Part shown: positions 8,149-17,058 of the stretch, piece after piece | How positions within the stretch are numbered: position 1 is the first letter of the stretch | Layout: every line of letters starts with the position of its first letter | The notes under the pieces: generated by a model | What the model saw: the letters and a program-made list of their open reading frames with translations, nothing else | What the model was told of the DNA's origin: nothing | Databases searched by the model: none | Translations under genes and position numbers: made by a program | Source of the DNA: Flavihumibacter cheonanensis | GTDB taxonomy: Bacteria > Bacteroidota > Bacteroidia > Chitinophagales > Chitinophagaceae | DNA length: 64,000 bases | Assembly (NCBI RefSeq): GCF_022352215.1 | Contig: NZ_JAKRWF010000002.1 | Coordinates: 682,001 to 746,000, forward strand | Direction of reading: 5' to 3'

Positions 8149-11100
8149 TTATTTAAGATTCAGCTTATCGGCTTCTTTAAAATACTGCCCGTATACCCCG
8201 AGGATATAAGTGCCCGTTGTCAGATGACCTGTACGCAGGGTAAATGTATTGATACCCTGGTTCAGTTGTTTGGCTTCCAGGATCAATGTTTGTCCGTTTA
8301 CCGTGTACAAAACAATCGATGCTTTCTGTGCCCGGTCTGCATAAATACGAACCTGGAGTTGACCTGAACCACTGCTCCATGCCTGAACGGAATTTTGACT
8401 GGAAGCAGGTGCAATTGTGAGCGCTCCATTTTGGTAACTGATGTTATAATTGGGAGATGTTGCACCTTCAACTTTGATTTCAAAGATTCCGATGGGGGAA
8501 TTGGTAACTGCATTCGTGGTAACCATTGGTTCTGTGCTCAGGTCGGATGGCTTATCTCCGCCTGCAAGACCAATATACTCTAAGGTAAATGCAGGATTTC
8601 TCTGACCCTGTATTTTGGTAGTTGCATTGGCCTTAATTAACAGGTCTGCTTTGGTGATCGTCAGACTCGCTTTTTCGAAGCTTTCAATGATATAGTTAGA
8701 GCCGCCTGTGAGGGATCCAATGGTGATATCATATACACCCACATTCTTTCCTTCGATTCTTGAAAGTTTTCCTTCGAGGGTTTCGCCCTCCAGTACTCCT
8801 TCGGTGGTGAAACTGAAATCAGGATCCGGACTGCCATATACTTTCGTTGCTGCTGTAGCTTTAACAGTAGCTGCTTTTGGTAAGATAGTTCCAACTGAAC
8901 CATTCACGGATGCAGCTTCCAACGTGTAATTACCTGCATCTTTTCCGGAAAGGCTGATGCCCTCTACTGTGATCTGCTTGCCGGTGCCAGCATTTTTGCT
9001 GTCGTAAGAAGCAAAAGCTGGTACTTCCAGGCTTACCTCATCTTCTCCGAAAAGTGTTGGAAGCACGAGGTGTTCTTTACTGATAGCGGCTTTTGTGGTG
9101 CCATCGTAGATTTTGGAAATTGGTTGATCCTGGCTGAACGTCAGCGTCAATACATAAGGCTCGATTGTTCCAACGGCGGTTGTATGCTGACTAGTTAACT
9201 GGTAATTGTCTTTGTCTTTACCATCCAGTTGGATTGAGTGAATATCAACCGGAATATTGGTGCCAACATTTTTAGATTCAAAATCAGCAGCAGCCAGTAC
9301 ACTCAGTTCATCACCTGCTACCGTACCCGAAATTTCCAGGGAAAGATCGTTCGGGTTCATAGAAGTGGTGCCATCATAGGTTTTGTACAAACCACGCTGG
9401 GTGCTTTGGGTAACTGCGACAAGTTTAGGTTGAATCGTTCCTGGTGTAGTAAGCGTGGTAGAGGAAAGTTCATAATTGTCTTTATCGTTTCCGACAAGAG
9501 CCTGAAGACTTAGGGTGACCGTTTTATTAGTGCCTGCATGCTTGTTGTCGAAAGCTGCAGCAGTTTGTACAAACACTTCATCTAATCCTACCAGTCCGGT
9601 TAATTCAACAGGATTACTTTCCAGTTCCAGGTCGGAAGAACCATCATAGGTTTTCACCAACTGCGCATTGTTTTTGATTTGTGCGCTAATGGTTTTCTTC
9701 TTGATGGCGCCAGTAGTTGAGATCGAAGTTGTAGAAAGAAGATAGTTTTCAAGATTATCTTCAGTGAGTTGGAAATTATCAATTGTAATTGCTTTGTTTG
9801 TTCCTGCTGCTTCTGATTCAAATCTTGCAGCGGCAGTAGCTTCGAGTACATCACCATTTACGGTGTTTTGAATGGTTAATGCATTTTGAGGCAGCGTCAG
9901 CAAATGATTTCCATCATAGGTTTTTTCAAGTGCTACAGTAGTATTGCGTTCAATACTCAGCGTTCTTTTTTGAATCGTAACCAACTGATCTACAGCAGGT
10001 GCAGGCTTGAAGGCTGCATTTCCGGGTTGGCTGGCAGTAATAGTTACCTGTCCGGCTTTTTTCGCATACAGGATACCGTTGCTGATTTCTGCAATGGAAG
10101 GATCACTGGAGCTGAATGCTACTGCTAATCCTGAGTTGCTGCTGGCCTGCAAACTATATTGCTCGCCATAGATCTGTGCAGGAATGGATTCAAAGTTGAT
10201 GGATTGAGTTGCTTTTACATTCACGTCCAGGCTTACGGCATCAGAAATAGCTACAGGAGCACAAAGACCAGTTGCAATGCAACGATAGGTGGAACCATCC
10301 AATTCTCCGGAAGCGCTGGTGATCATCAGTTTTGAACTGTTTACACCACTGTAAACTTCATTGTTGGAAAGATTAACAAATCCGTTTCCTGTATTTACCT
10401 GCCATTGGTAACTGGTAGCATTTGCAGCAGCAATTTCGAAAGAAGTGGATTCTTCTTCTTCGATGGATTGAGCTATTGGCTGGGTTGTAATTGATGTTAA
10501 GGCATTTACGGTTACTGATACTTCAATGTTATTTCCGGTACAAATTCCATTGGATGGAGTAATTGTATAGTTGATTTTACCATTACCTGTTAGCGTTTGG
10601 AAGATCGTTTCACCGGAACCATTGCTGTAGCCAGCTACATTTCCTGAAACTGCGGCAACTGTCCAGTTGAAGCTTGTGCCATTGGAGCCGGTGAGCTCAA
10701 TAGATGTAGCCGAACCTGAACAGATGGTTTCAGTTGTTTTATTAACGCTTGCTGTAACTGCTGCGGGTTGCGTGATTGTAAAGTTTCTGCTGGACTGGCA
10801 TCCATTGGAATCTGTGATGGTAGCGGAGTAGGTGCCGGCTGATAATCCGGATGCAGTAGGGGTGGTTGCACCATTTGACCATTGATAGGTATAGGGGGCA
10901 GTGTCACCTGAAACTGTAACACTGGCGCTTCCATTGCTGCCACCATTGCAGGCAATATTGGTTTGAGAAGTACTAACCTGCATTGCGGTGGGTTGTGTGA
11001 TGGTGAAACTGCGGGAGATTTGACAACTATTTTGATCTGTTATCGTAACGGTATAGGAACCTGCCGCCAAACCGGTTGCAGTTGCTGCTGTTCCTCCCAT

Positions 11101-12516
11101 AGGAGACCAGCTATAATAATAAGGACCTGCTCCACCAGTAACAGTGACACTGGCACTTCCATTGCTTCCTCCATTGCAGGCAATATTGGTTTGAGAAGTA
11201 CCAACCTGCATTGCTGCTGGTTGGGTGATGGTAAAGTTGCGGGTAGTCTGGCAGCCGTATTGGTCTGTGATAGTTACTATATAGGTACCTGCAGACAATC
11301 CAGTTGCCGTTGCACCTGTTCCTCCCATAGGAGCCCAGCTATAGGTATATGGACCAACACCACCGCTAACCGAAACACTTGCTGTGCCATTACTTGCACC
11401 ATTGCAGGACACATTTGTTTGTGAACTGGTTACATTGATGGCAGTAGGTTGAGTAATTGTGAAATTCCGTGTGGTTGAGCAACCATTCACATCCGTTGCC
11501 GTAACAGAATAAGCACCAGCAGCAAGTCCGGTTACAGAAGATGTGGTTGCTCCATTTGACCATAGATAGGTGTAAGGAGCAACGCCTCCGCTCACCGAGA
11601 TGCTTGCAGCACCGGTTGCAGTACCATTGCAGGCAATATTGGTTAAAGAGAAAGAATTGTTAACTCCGCTTACAGTTAATGTAGCGCTATTAGAATTTAC
11701 AGAGGAGGATCCTCCTACAACGCAACGATATTGATAACCGTTCATTGCAGTAAAAGCACTGGTTATCGTTAAGGTATTAGTTGTAGCTCCAGCATATGTG
11801 CTGTTATTGGAGATATTGGAGAAACCTGAACCGGTGTTCACCTGCCATTGATAAGAGCTGGCATCAGTCGCAGTAACTGAGAAAGTTGTATTTCCACCGG
11901 AACAGATGGATCTGTTGTTTGGTTGAGCAGTAATAGTGGGTGCAGCAACCGCAGCAACTGGCCCCACTTTGATATCATCAATCCAGAAATATATGATTGC
12001 ATTGAATTGGATGGATACAGATGTAACTGCCATATCTTTGGTATAAGTGATCGCACTAGTAGTCAGAGCGGTATTATTACCCTGCTTGGCGGTCATGTCC
12101 TTATCTGTTTGAGTACCTCCGCTTGCCAGGTTATAGGTGATCGTATACCAGGGGGGGAGCGACATAAACTGCGAATAGCTGTTCATGCTCTGGTGTTTAA
12201 CCCAGAACCCATAAAATTGAAAGGGTTGACCGTCTTCTCTTTGTAAGGTGAACTGATCTCCACCGGAACCATCTTTCTTTAATGAAGCACTGTTGCTAAC
12301 ACCTTCAGTAGCTGAATTGGCGAAAGAACCATTTCCTCCACAGTCCATCTGGTATCGAACGCCATCAATGGTTATAACAGCGCGGGTTTTCCAGAATGAC
12401 CAGATCGGAGCAGAGAGCGTAGCGCCTGAGTTAAAGTTGTACGTTGTTTGAGAAAATGCCGGTTGTAAGGATACTAGTAAAGATAACGATAGGATTAGGG
12501 GTAAAAGTTTTTTCAT
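8149..12516 (-). CDS. Giant modular cell-surface protein (Ig-like, SprB, YDG, MBG repeats, T9SS sorting domain)
   Basis: A 1455-residue secreted protein. The start is the ATG at 12516, with a signal peptide (MKKLLPLILSLSLLVSLQPAFSQ). The modules in order are: an N-terminal beta domain (about 22-190); an Ig-like domain (195-285); four SprB repeats (about 292-590, each with ACNG...GGxxPYxYxW...GLxAGxYxVTxTD); a second Ig-like domain (680-765); an Ig/Big-like segment (772-860); four YDG repeats with KTYDG or KIYDG; two MBG_2 repeats (KVYGSPDP, KIQGQRNP); and a C-terminal T9SS type A-like domain (about 1374-1455, ending in GTYILGVYGQYFKE). SprB repeats are known from the Flavobacterium gliding adhesin. 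The likely role is adhesion or surface attachment, which is inference. No T9SS machinery is in the window. Confidence 0.9.
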   Translation of the reverse strand: MKKLLPLILSLSLLVSLQPAFSQTTYNFNSGATLSAPIWSFWKTRAVITIDGVRYQMDCGGNGSFANSATEGVSNSASLKKDGSGGDQFTLQREDGQPFQFYGFWVKHQSMNSYSQFMSLPPWYTITYNLASGGTQTDKDMTAKQGNNTALTTSAITYTKDMAVTSVSIQFNAIIYFWIDDIKVGPVAAVAAPTITAQPNNRSICSGGNTTFSVTATDASSYQWQVNTGSGFSNISNNSTYAGATTNTLTITSAFTAMNGYQYRCVVGGSSSVNSNSATLTVSGVNNSFSLTNIACNGTATGAASISVSGGVAPYTYLWSNGATTSSVTGLAAGAYSVTATDVNGCSTTRNFTITQPTAINVTSSQTNVSCNGASNGTASVSVSGGVGPYTYSWAPMGGTGATATGLSAGTYIVTITDQYGCQTTRNFTITQPAAMQVGTSQTNIACNGGSNGSASVTVTGGAGPYYYSWSPMGGTAATATGLAAGSYTVTITDQNSCQISRSFTITQPTAMQVSTSQTNIACNGGSNGSASVTVSGDTAPYTYQWSNGATTPTASGLSAGTYSATITDSNGCQSSRNFTITQPAAVTASVNKTTETICSGSATSIELTGSNGTSFNWTVAAVSGNVAGYSNGSGETIFQTLTGNGKINYTITPSNGICTGNNIEVSVTVNALTSITTQPIAQSIEEEESTSFEIAAANATSYQWQVNTGNGFVNLSNNEVYSGVNSSKLMITSASGELDGSTYRCIATGLCAPVAISDAVSLDVNVKATQSINFESIPAQIYGEQYSLQASSNSGLAVAFSSSDPSIAEISNGILYAKKAGQVTITASQPGNAAFKPAPAVDQLVTIQKRTLSIERNTTVALEKTYDGNHLLTLPQNALTIQNTVNGDVLEATAAARFESEAAGTNKAITIDNFQLTEDNLENYLLSTTSISTTGAIKKKTISAQIKNNAQLVKTYDGSSDLELESNPVELTGLVGLDEVFVQTAAAFDNKHAGTNKTVTLSLQALVGNDKDNYELSSTTLTTPGTIQPKLVAVTQSTQRGLYKTYDGTTSMNPNDLSLEISGTVAGDELSVLAAADFESKNVGTNIPVDIHSIQLDGKDKDNYQLTSQHTTAVGTIEPYVLTLTFSQDQPISKIYDGTTKAAISKEHLVLPTLFGEDEVSLEVPAFASYDSKNAGTGKQITVEGISLSGKDAGNYTLEAASVNGSVGTILPKAATVKATAATKVYGSPDPDFSFTTEGVLEGETLEGKLSRIEGKNVGVYDITIGSLTGGSNYIIESFEKASLTITKADLLIKANATTKIQGQRNPAFTLEYIGLAGGDKPSDLSTEPMVTTNAVTNSPIGIFEIKVEGATSPNYNISYQNGALTIAPASSQNSVQAWSSGSGQLQVRIYADRAQKASIVLYTVNGQTLILEAKQLNQGINTFTLRTGHLTTGTYILGVYGQYFKEADKLNLK
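10919..11214 (-). repeat. Near-identical DNA repeats within the SprB-coding part
   Basis: The 68-base stretches 10919-10986 and 11147-11214 differ at only four positions, and their surrounding SprB modules are also similar in protein sequence. This indicates recent internal duplication or gene conversion. The array could vary in copy number by recombination. Confidence 0.75.
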
Positions 12517-12522
12517 TGCTTC

Positions 12523-12568
12523 CAATTACGGTTAGACCTAGACGAACGGAATTGTAGTACCGTAATTG
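12523..12568. promoter_or_regulatory. Inverted repeat upstream of the surface-protein gene
   Basis: CAATTACGG (12523-12531) and its exact reverse complement CCGTAATTG (12560-12568) flank 28 bases just upstream of the start codon at 12516. It could be a regulator site or an mRNA stem in the leader. Nine-base arms this far apart can also arise by chance. Confidence 0.3.
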
Positions 12569-12602
12569 CAATGCAGTAGGGGATTAGAAAATTGTTACAG
12601 AA

Positions 12603-12622
12603 AAGAGTAAGGAAATACTCTT
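12603..12622 (-). terminator. Weak hairpin after the lipid kinase gene
   Basis: AAGAGTA and TACTCTT pair around a six-base loop. On the leftward transcript the stem is followed by TTTCTG. It lies 37 bases past the stop of the kinase gene. The stem is short and AT-rich, so termination strength is doubtful. Confidence 0.35.
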
Positions 12623-12658
12623 AGCAAAATGAGGAATAAAATTTTAGTTTGATAAAAA

Positions 12659-13570
12659 TCAAATAGATTGAATCAACTGAACACATCTTGGAAGTACCCG
12701 AATGTTCAGGGTTTCCAGGCTTTCTCTGGGTTCGCCATCAATATGTAATGGTGCGAGATCCCGGTTGCGGATTTGGATTTTACCTGTTTGAAAATATTGG
12801 ATTGTTCCGGTTTGCTCTTCATGTGCACCTGTTAATTCTCCGGTTCTTACTTGCTGCATGAGGGCAAAAGGAAGTATCGCTTTATTCATTTTGGGTACAA
12901 CAACGATGTCCAGTAATCCATCATTCAGGCTTGCTTTTGGCGCTATGGTAAACTGATTTCCAAACTGATTGCTGTTGGCAACACTGATAAAGAAGGCATC
13001 GGTCTGGATCACATGTTCTTCCACTACCATTTCGAAATGATAGGTAGTAGCAGTGAAATAATTTTTGATAGTTTGCTGTGTGTAGGTAAGCAATCCTCTT
13101 CCTGGCTGTTGTGCGAAATCATGGGCCACTTTGGCATCAAATCCAAGTCCGCATAACATACAGGCGAACTGTTCATTTACGAGAAAGGCATCAATATAGC
13201 GGGCTTTTCCTGTGAAGGCGAGTTCAATGGCTTTTTGCGGGTTTTTTGGAATACCTGCGCAATATGCCAGGCCGTTTCCAGATCCGCAGGGTACAATTCC
13301 AAAATTAATATCAAGGTCCCGGAGATCACTCATCACGTTGTTGACAGTACCATCTCCACCACAAACAATAACATCAGTGTAACCCTCTTCTTCAATTCTT
13401 TGCCGAACAAAGGAATAATCGCCACTAGCAACGGTAGGCAGTACAATAGCCTGCGACTGGAACCTTTCAGCGGTCTGATTGACTAAATCAGCCAGATCGG
13501 CTTTGGGTCTGGTTCCGGAAATCGGGTTGACCAGGAAGATCAGTTTTTTCTGCGAGGGGTCCACTCTCAT
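12659..13570 (-). CDS. Diacylglycerol/lipid kinase family protein (YegS-like)
   Basis: A 303-residue soluble protein. The nucleotide-binding motif GGDGTVNNV is at about residues 82-90, preceded by FLVNPISGTRPK near the N-terminus. PCGSGNGLAYCAGIP and CGLGFDAKVAHDF follow, in the order expected for the DAGK catalytic domain and the YegS C-terminal beta domain. Members phosphorylate diacylglycerol, phosphatidylglycerol or sphingoid bases using ATP; the lipid here is unknown. Bacteroidota often make sphingolipids, so a sphingoid substrate is possible. The start is the only ATG before the P-loop-like segment. It lies 33 bases downstream of the GH43-like gene and may be its last operon partner. 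Confidence 0.92.
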   Translation of the reverse strand: MRVDPSQKKLIFLVNPISGTRPKADLADLVNQTAERFQSQAIVLPTVASGDYSFVRQRIEEEGYTDVIVCGGDGTVNNVMSDLRDLDINFGIVPCGSGNGLAYCAGIPKNPQKAIELAFTGKARYIDAFLVNEQFACMLCGLGFDAKVAHDFAQQPGRGLLTYTQQTIKNYFTATTYHFEMVVEEHVIQTDAFFISVANSNQFGNQFTIAPKASLNDGLLDIVVVPKMNKAILPFALMQQVRTGELTGAHEEQTGTIQYFQTGKIQIRNRDLAPLHIDGEPRESLETLNIRVLPRCVQLIQSI

Positions 13571-13603
13571 GCATTGCCCTTTGGTTCAGGCAAAGCTAAG
13601 GTA

Positions 13604-14563
13604 TCAGGGCTGTTTAACTTGCTTAAATTCTGCTGCTGAAATTTTAATGACGGTACCATGCCGGGCGCCAGGAGGAAACCTGAGTTGCGGACTCATATCT
13701 TCCCATTGGCGTAAATCGGTAGATCGTAAACAGGCATATTTGTGAGCCGTATATTGATCATAGTACATCCACCAGTAGCCTTTGTGGTAAATCATTGTGG
13801 GACCTTCAGCCCAGGTTTTATCGGAAATTGGTTCGGATGGTTTGGAATAAGGACCAGTCAATTGTTTACTGGTGGCGATCCGGATATTCTTCTCGGGTGT
13901 AGGCTTGAGTGTTTCATCTTTCAGCAATAGGGTGTAGGATTTGCCGGTCTTATAGATACTGGCATCAATTACATTAAATCCCTGGTCGTACAACAAGGCG
14001 GTCGGCGTGAATGATTTAAAATCCCTGGTAAGTGTATAAAAAATGCGATGATTGTACTTATCGTCTCCATTTCCTTCAGTTAGTGGAAAGCGCCCTGGTA
14101 TGGTAGAAGACCAAAAGATCAGGTATTGTTTTGACTGTTTATCATAAAATACTTCCGGTGCCCAGGTATTCAGTGTGGTAGGTTCATGTTTCATAACAGG
14201 AATGAATACCTGCTCAGACCAGTTAACGAGATCTTTCGAGTGTGCATAACCGATACCCTGATCATTCCAGCTTACAGTCCACACCATATGAAAACGTCCA
14301 TCCCCTCCGCGGGTAATGCAGGGGTCGCGCATCAGTTTATCATTGGCTACAGTGGGGGTAAGAAAAGAGGAGTCTCCTTTGAGCGGGAACCATTCTAAAC
14401 CATCCTTACTGTAGGCTAAATGAAGTCCGTCTTCTCCATTTCCCTTGAAATAGGAGAAAATAAGTACGCTGTCAGTGGTGGTGGATTGGGCGGAGGAAAA
14501 TTCTGGCAGTAATCCGAGGATCACTGCCAGCAGGAGCTTATACTTTTGGTACTTTATAACCAT
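13604..14563 (-). CDS. GH43-like glycosidase, exported
   Basis: A 319-residue protein with a signal peptide (YKLLLAVILGLLPEFSSAQ). The five-bladed propeller signature is suggested by repeating blocks such as DGLHLAYSKDGLEWFPL, RDPCITRGGDGRFHMVWT, NTWAPEVFYDKQSKQYLIFWS and AEGPTMIYHKGYWWMYYDQY. The RDP Asp, the APE Glu and the EGP Glu resemble GH43/clan-F acid-base and nucleophile positions. The substrate could be an arabinoside, xyloside or galactoside and cannot be set from sequence. The ATG at 14563 overlaps the end of the upstream Gfo/Idh gene by 26 bases, so the two are co-translated. Some related proteins are non-catalytic. Confidence 0.8.
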   Translation of the reverse strand: MVIKYQKYKLLLAVILGLLPEFSSAQSTTTDSVLIFSYFKGNGEDGLHLAYSKDGLEWFPLKGDSSFLTPTVANDKLMRDPCITRGGDGRFHMVWTVSWNDQGIGYAHSKDLVNWSEQVFIPVMKHEPTTLNTWAPEVFYDKQSKQYLIFWSSTIPGRFPLTEGNGDDKYNHRIFYTLTRDFKSFTPTALLYDQGFNVIDASIYKTGKSYTLLLKDETLKPTPEKNIRIATSKQLTGPYSKPSEPISDKTWAEGPTMIYHKGYWWMYYDQYTAHKYACLRSTDLRQWEDMSPQLRFPPGARHGTVIKISAAEFKQVKQP

Positions 14564-15842
14564 TTTGATAGTTGGCTTTCAGCAGCGCGTTGGCGGCTTT
14601 GCTATTGAATTGTGCCTTCGCGGCATCCCATTTGAGCAGTTCCCTGGTGCGGAATGCAATATTTCCAAGTTGACAAACCTGTGCGGTTAGGGATGCCTGT
14701 TGGATAGGCGTATTCAGTTTTGAAGGGTCTTTTGATTTGATCGCTTCCAAAAAATTAGCCATATGTCTTTCGAGGGAATCTCCTTTGTCTTTCTGGAAGG
14801 TAACCGGCTCCATCTTTCCTTTTTCTTCTTTCACATACCAGCCTTCCCGGTTTAATACCAGGGTACCATTATTACCGATAAAAGCAGTACCATGTGTGAG
14901 TCCGTATGGTCCGAGGTCAATACCAGTAGCATGTTCCCAAACGATGTTAAACTTATCGTATTCAAACACAGCAGCCAGGGTATCCGGTGTTTCAGAAGCA
15001 TCATCCGGATAAGCCATTTTGCCGCCAGAAGCCATCACCTGGTTGGGGAATTGGGCTTTCATGCCCAATAGAGCATAATCCATCATGTGAACACCCCAGT
15101 CTGTCATGAGTCCGCCTGCATAATCCCAGAACCATCTGAAATTAAAATGAAAACGATTTGCATTAAAAGGGCGTTTGGTAGCGGGGCCCAGCCATCTCGT
15201 GTAATCTACCCCGTTAGGAGCTGCGGAATCCTGTCTGATGGGAACCGGTTTCATCCAGCCCATATAGGCCCAGGACTTGACCGTGCGGATATTACCCAAC
15301 TTACCACTGTGCACAAAATTGACAGCTTCCTGGAAATGAGGTGCACTTCTTTGCCACTGGCCAACCTGAACGATAGAGCCATAACGTTGTTGGGCAGCTT
15401 CCATAACGCGGCACTCTTCTACAGAGTTGCCACATGGTTTTTCAACATATACATGTTTACCGGCGGCACAGGCATCCACCATCTGGATACAATGCCAGTG
15501 ATCGGGGGTGCCTATGATTACAATATCTATATCCTTATTATCCAGTAACTCACGGTGATCCTTATAGGTTTTTACCGGCATGTTGCGGGAAGCAAGTTCT
15601 CCGGACCTTTTGGTTAACACATTTTCATCTACATCACAAAGTGCGATACAGCGAACATTGGGTTGTTTCAGGATTGCCTGGAGATTACTCCAGCCCATTC
15701 CGTTACAACCGATCACACCTACATTGATCTGATCAGTGGCGCTCAATTTGCCGGAAAATGAGTTTGCGAAGGAAGGCAGGGCAGTTACACCCAGTGCAAG
15801 CGTTGCGGATTGCGCAAGGAAACGTCTACGTTGATTTGACAT
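14538..15842 (-). CDS. Gfo/Idh/MocA family oxidoreductase with Tat-like signal
   Basis: A 434-residue protein with a twin-arginine leader (SNQRRRFLAQSATLALGVTALP), so it is probably folded with its cofactor before export. The Rossmann segment NVGVIGCNGMGWSNL is followed by CDVD and, in the middle, EKPCGNSVEECR, whose EKP Lys is the conserved catalytic lysine. The C-terminal half has the alpha/beta substrate domain (WDYAGGLMTDWGVHMMDY). Such secreted members occur widely next to Bacteroidota glycan genes and oxidise or epimerise sugars with NAD(P). It overlaps the GH43-like gene, which suggests joint action on one glycan-derived sugar. Confidence 0.93.
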   Translation of the reverse strand: MSNQRRRFLAQSATLALGVTALPSFANSFSGKLSATDQINVGVIGCNGMGWSNLQAILKQPNVRCIALCDVDENVLTKRSGELASRNMPVKTYKDHRELLDNKDIDIVIIGTPDHWHCIQMVDACAAGKHVYVEKPCGNSVEECRVMEAAQQRYGSIVQVGQWQRSAPHFQEAVNFVHSGKLGNIRTVKSWAYMGWMKPVPIRQDSAAPNGVDYTRWLGPATKRPFNANRFHFNFRWFWDYAGGLMTDWGVHMMDYALLGMKAQFPNQVMASGGKMAYPDDASETPDTLAAVFEYDKFNIVWEHATGIDLGPYGLTHGTAFIGNNGTLVLNREGWYVKEEKGKMEPVTFQKDKGDSLERHMANFLEAIKSKDPSKLNTPIQQASLTAQVCQLGNIAFRTRELLKWDAAKAQFNSKAANALLKANYQNGYKVPKV

Positions 15843-15855
15843 GACGGCTGGTTTG

Positions 15856-15882
15856 GTTTGTATGGATTGGGAATATACAAAC
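15856..15882. promoter_or_regulatory. Inverted repeat before the Gfo/Idh gene
   Basis: GTTTGTAT (15856-15863) and ATACAAAC (15875-15882) form an 8-base perfect inverted repeat with an 11-base spacer, 14 bases upstream of the Gfo/Idh start. It could be an operator or a leader stem. It may also belong to the 3' side of the fabH-like transcript. Confidence 0.3.
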
Positions 15883-15916
15883 TAAATCGATAAATGCCAT
15901 GCTGTACTGTAGGACT

Positions 15917-16963
15917 TTACCACTTAAGGAGGGCACTGGCCCAGGTAAATCCACTTCCGAATGCGGCCAGGCAAACCAGGTCGCCGGTTTTAATCTTTCC
16001 TTTTTCCCAGGCTTCACAAAGGGCGATGGGAACAGAGGCGGCTGTGGTATTTCCATACTGCTGGATATTGTTATAGACCTGGTGATCGCCCAGTTGGAGT
16101 TGCTGTTGTACGAATTGGGCAATGCGCAGATTGGCCTGGTGCGGAATCAGCATGTTGATGTCGGAAGCTTTTAATCCGTTTGCCTGCAGTGCTTCATTGA
16201 TGACTTCCGGGAATTTAACCACGGCTTTTTTAAAAACAGCAGGACCATCCATGTAGGGGAAGTTCTGCGCCTTGTCAATCATTTCATGGCTCATGAACTG
16301 TTCTCCGATGGTGGCGCCTTCCTTAAAATCAGCATAGTGTCCCCAGTGATTGGCATGGGTGCCAGGGTTGTACATGGCAAGCAGTTCAGCGCTTTCACCA
16401 TCACTGTGCAGGTGGGTGCTCAGGATGCCCTGGTTAGGATTTTCGGTAGGTTGCAGTACTACTGCACCAGCGCCATCTCCGAAGATCACTGCAACATTGC
16501 GTCCGCGGGTACTGAAATCCAGGCCGAAGGAATGTTTCTCACTGCCTATCACCAGGATGTTTTTGTACATCCCGGTTTTTATGAACTGGTCAGCTACCGA
16601 TAATGCATAAACGAAACCGCTGCACTGGTTACGGATATCAAGGGCGCCAATCTCTTTCATCTTTAGGGCTCGTTGAACCAGTACGCCACAGCCGGGAAAG
16701 TAATAATCAGGAGAGAGGGTAGCGAAAACAATGAAATCGATATCCTGTGGGGTGATGCCTGCTCTTTCTATAGCGATTTTGGCTGCTTCTACACCCATGG
16801 TGGTAGTGGTTTCACCCTGGCGGTCGGCATACCTGCGTTGGGTGATTCCGGTTCGCTCGCGGATCCATTCATCACTGGTTTCCATAAACTGTGTCAGGTC
16901 CTGGTTGGTCACAACATTCTTTGGAACATACATTCCTATTCCCGCAATCTTTGATCGGAGCAT
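15917..16963 (-). CDS. 3-oxoacyl-ACP synthase III (FabH-like)
   Basis: A 348-residue thiolase-fold enzyme from the ATG at 16963; an earlier in-frame TTG at 16972 is less likely. The active-site cysteine is C114 in RNQCSGF. The His is in PHQANLRI and the Asn in YGNTTAAS, completing the Cys-His-Asn triad. The N-terminal SDEWIRERTGI is typical of KAS III. These enzymes condense an acyl-CoA starter with malonyl-ACP to begin fatty acid synthesis, and paralogues serve secondary metabolism. No ACP or other fatty acid gene is adjacent, so this may be a paralogue rather than the housekeeping copy. Confidence 0.9.
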   Translation of the reverse strand: MLRSKIAGIGMYVPKNVVTNQDLTQFMETSDEWIRERTGITQRRYADRQGETTTTMGVEAAKIAIERAGITPQDIDFIVFATLSPDYYFPGCGVLVQRALKMKEIGALDIRNQCSGFVYALSVADQFIKTGMYKNILVIGSEKHSFGLDFSTRGRNVAVIFGDGAGAVVLQPTENPNQGILSTHLHSDGESAELLAMYNPGTHANHWGHYADFKEGATIGEQFMSHEMIDKAQNFPYMDGPAVFKKAVVKFPEVINEALQANGLKASDINMLIPHQANLRIAQFVQQQLQLGDHQVYNNIQQYGNTTAASVPIALCEAWEKGKIKTGDLVCLAAFGSGFTWASALLKW

Positions 16964-16980
16964 GGCAAACAATTATCCTG

Positions 16981-16988
16981 CAAATATA
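16981..16988 (-). promoter_or_regulatory. Bacteroidota -7-like box for the fabH-like gene
   Basis: On the minus strand the sequence is TATATTTG, matching the TAnnTTTG consensus, 17 bases before the ATG at 16963. No clear -33 TTG lies upstream, because that position falls in the GC-rich repeat. Confidence 0.4.
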
Positions 16989-16990
16989 AT

Positions 16991-17032
16991 CACCCGTCCG
17001 GTACCACCGGACGGGTGGCACCGGACGGGTGG
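16991..17032. repeat. GC-rich palindromic and tandem repeat element
   Basis: The element contains CACCCGTCCGGT (16991-17002), its reverse complement ACCGGACGGGTG (17006-17017), and two abutting copies of CACCGGACGGGTGG (17005-17018, 17019-17032). It lies between divergent genes and is much richer in GC than its surroundings. It resembles a REP-type extragenic palindrome. No other copy was seen in the window. Confidence 0.75.
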
Positions 17033-17058
17033 AGTTGAAAATTTCGTAGATTAGAAAG

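Noticed and set aside
10635-11424. Open frames on both strands overlapping the SprB repeats, and a CRISPR-like look of spaced repeats
   Set aside because: They are frame shadows of the repeat-coding DNA. The repeats encode matching protein modules and have no uniform short repeat with unique spacers.
12517-12525. TTG start for the surface protein
   Set aside because: The ATG at 12516 begins a standard signal peptide. The same reasoning applies to the TTG starts before the GH20, FabH, Gfo/Idh, LytTR, GT2 and second GH20 genes.
15917-16963. FabH-like gene as part of the polyene-like cluster
   Set aside because: It is about 19 kb away with unrelated genes between, so linkage cannot be supported.
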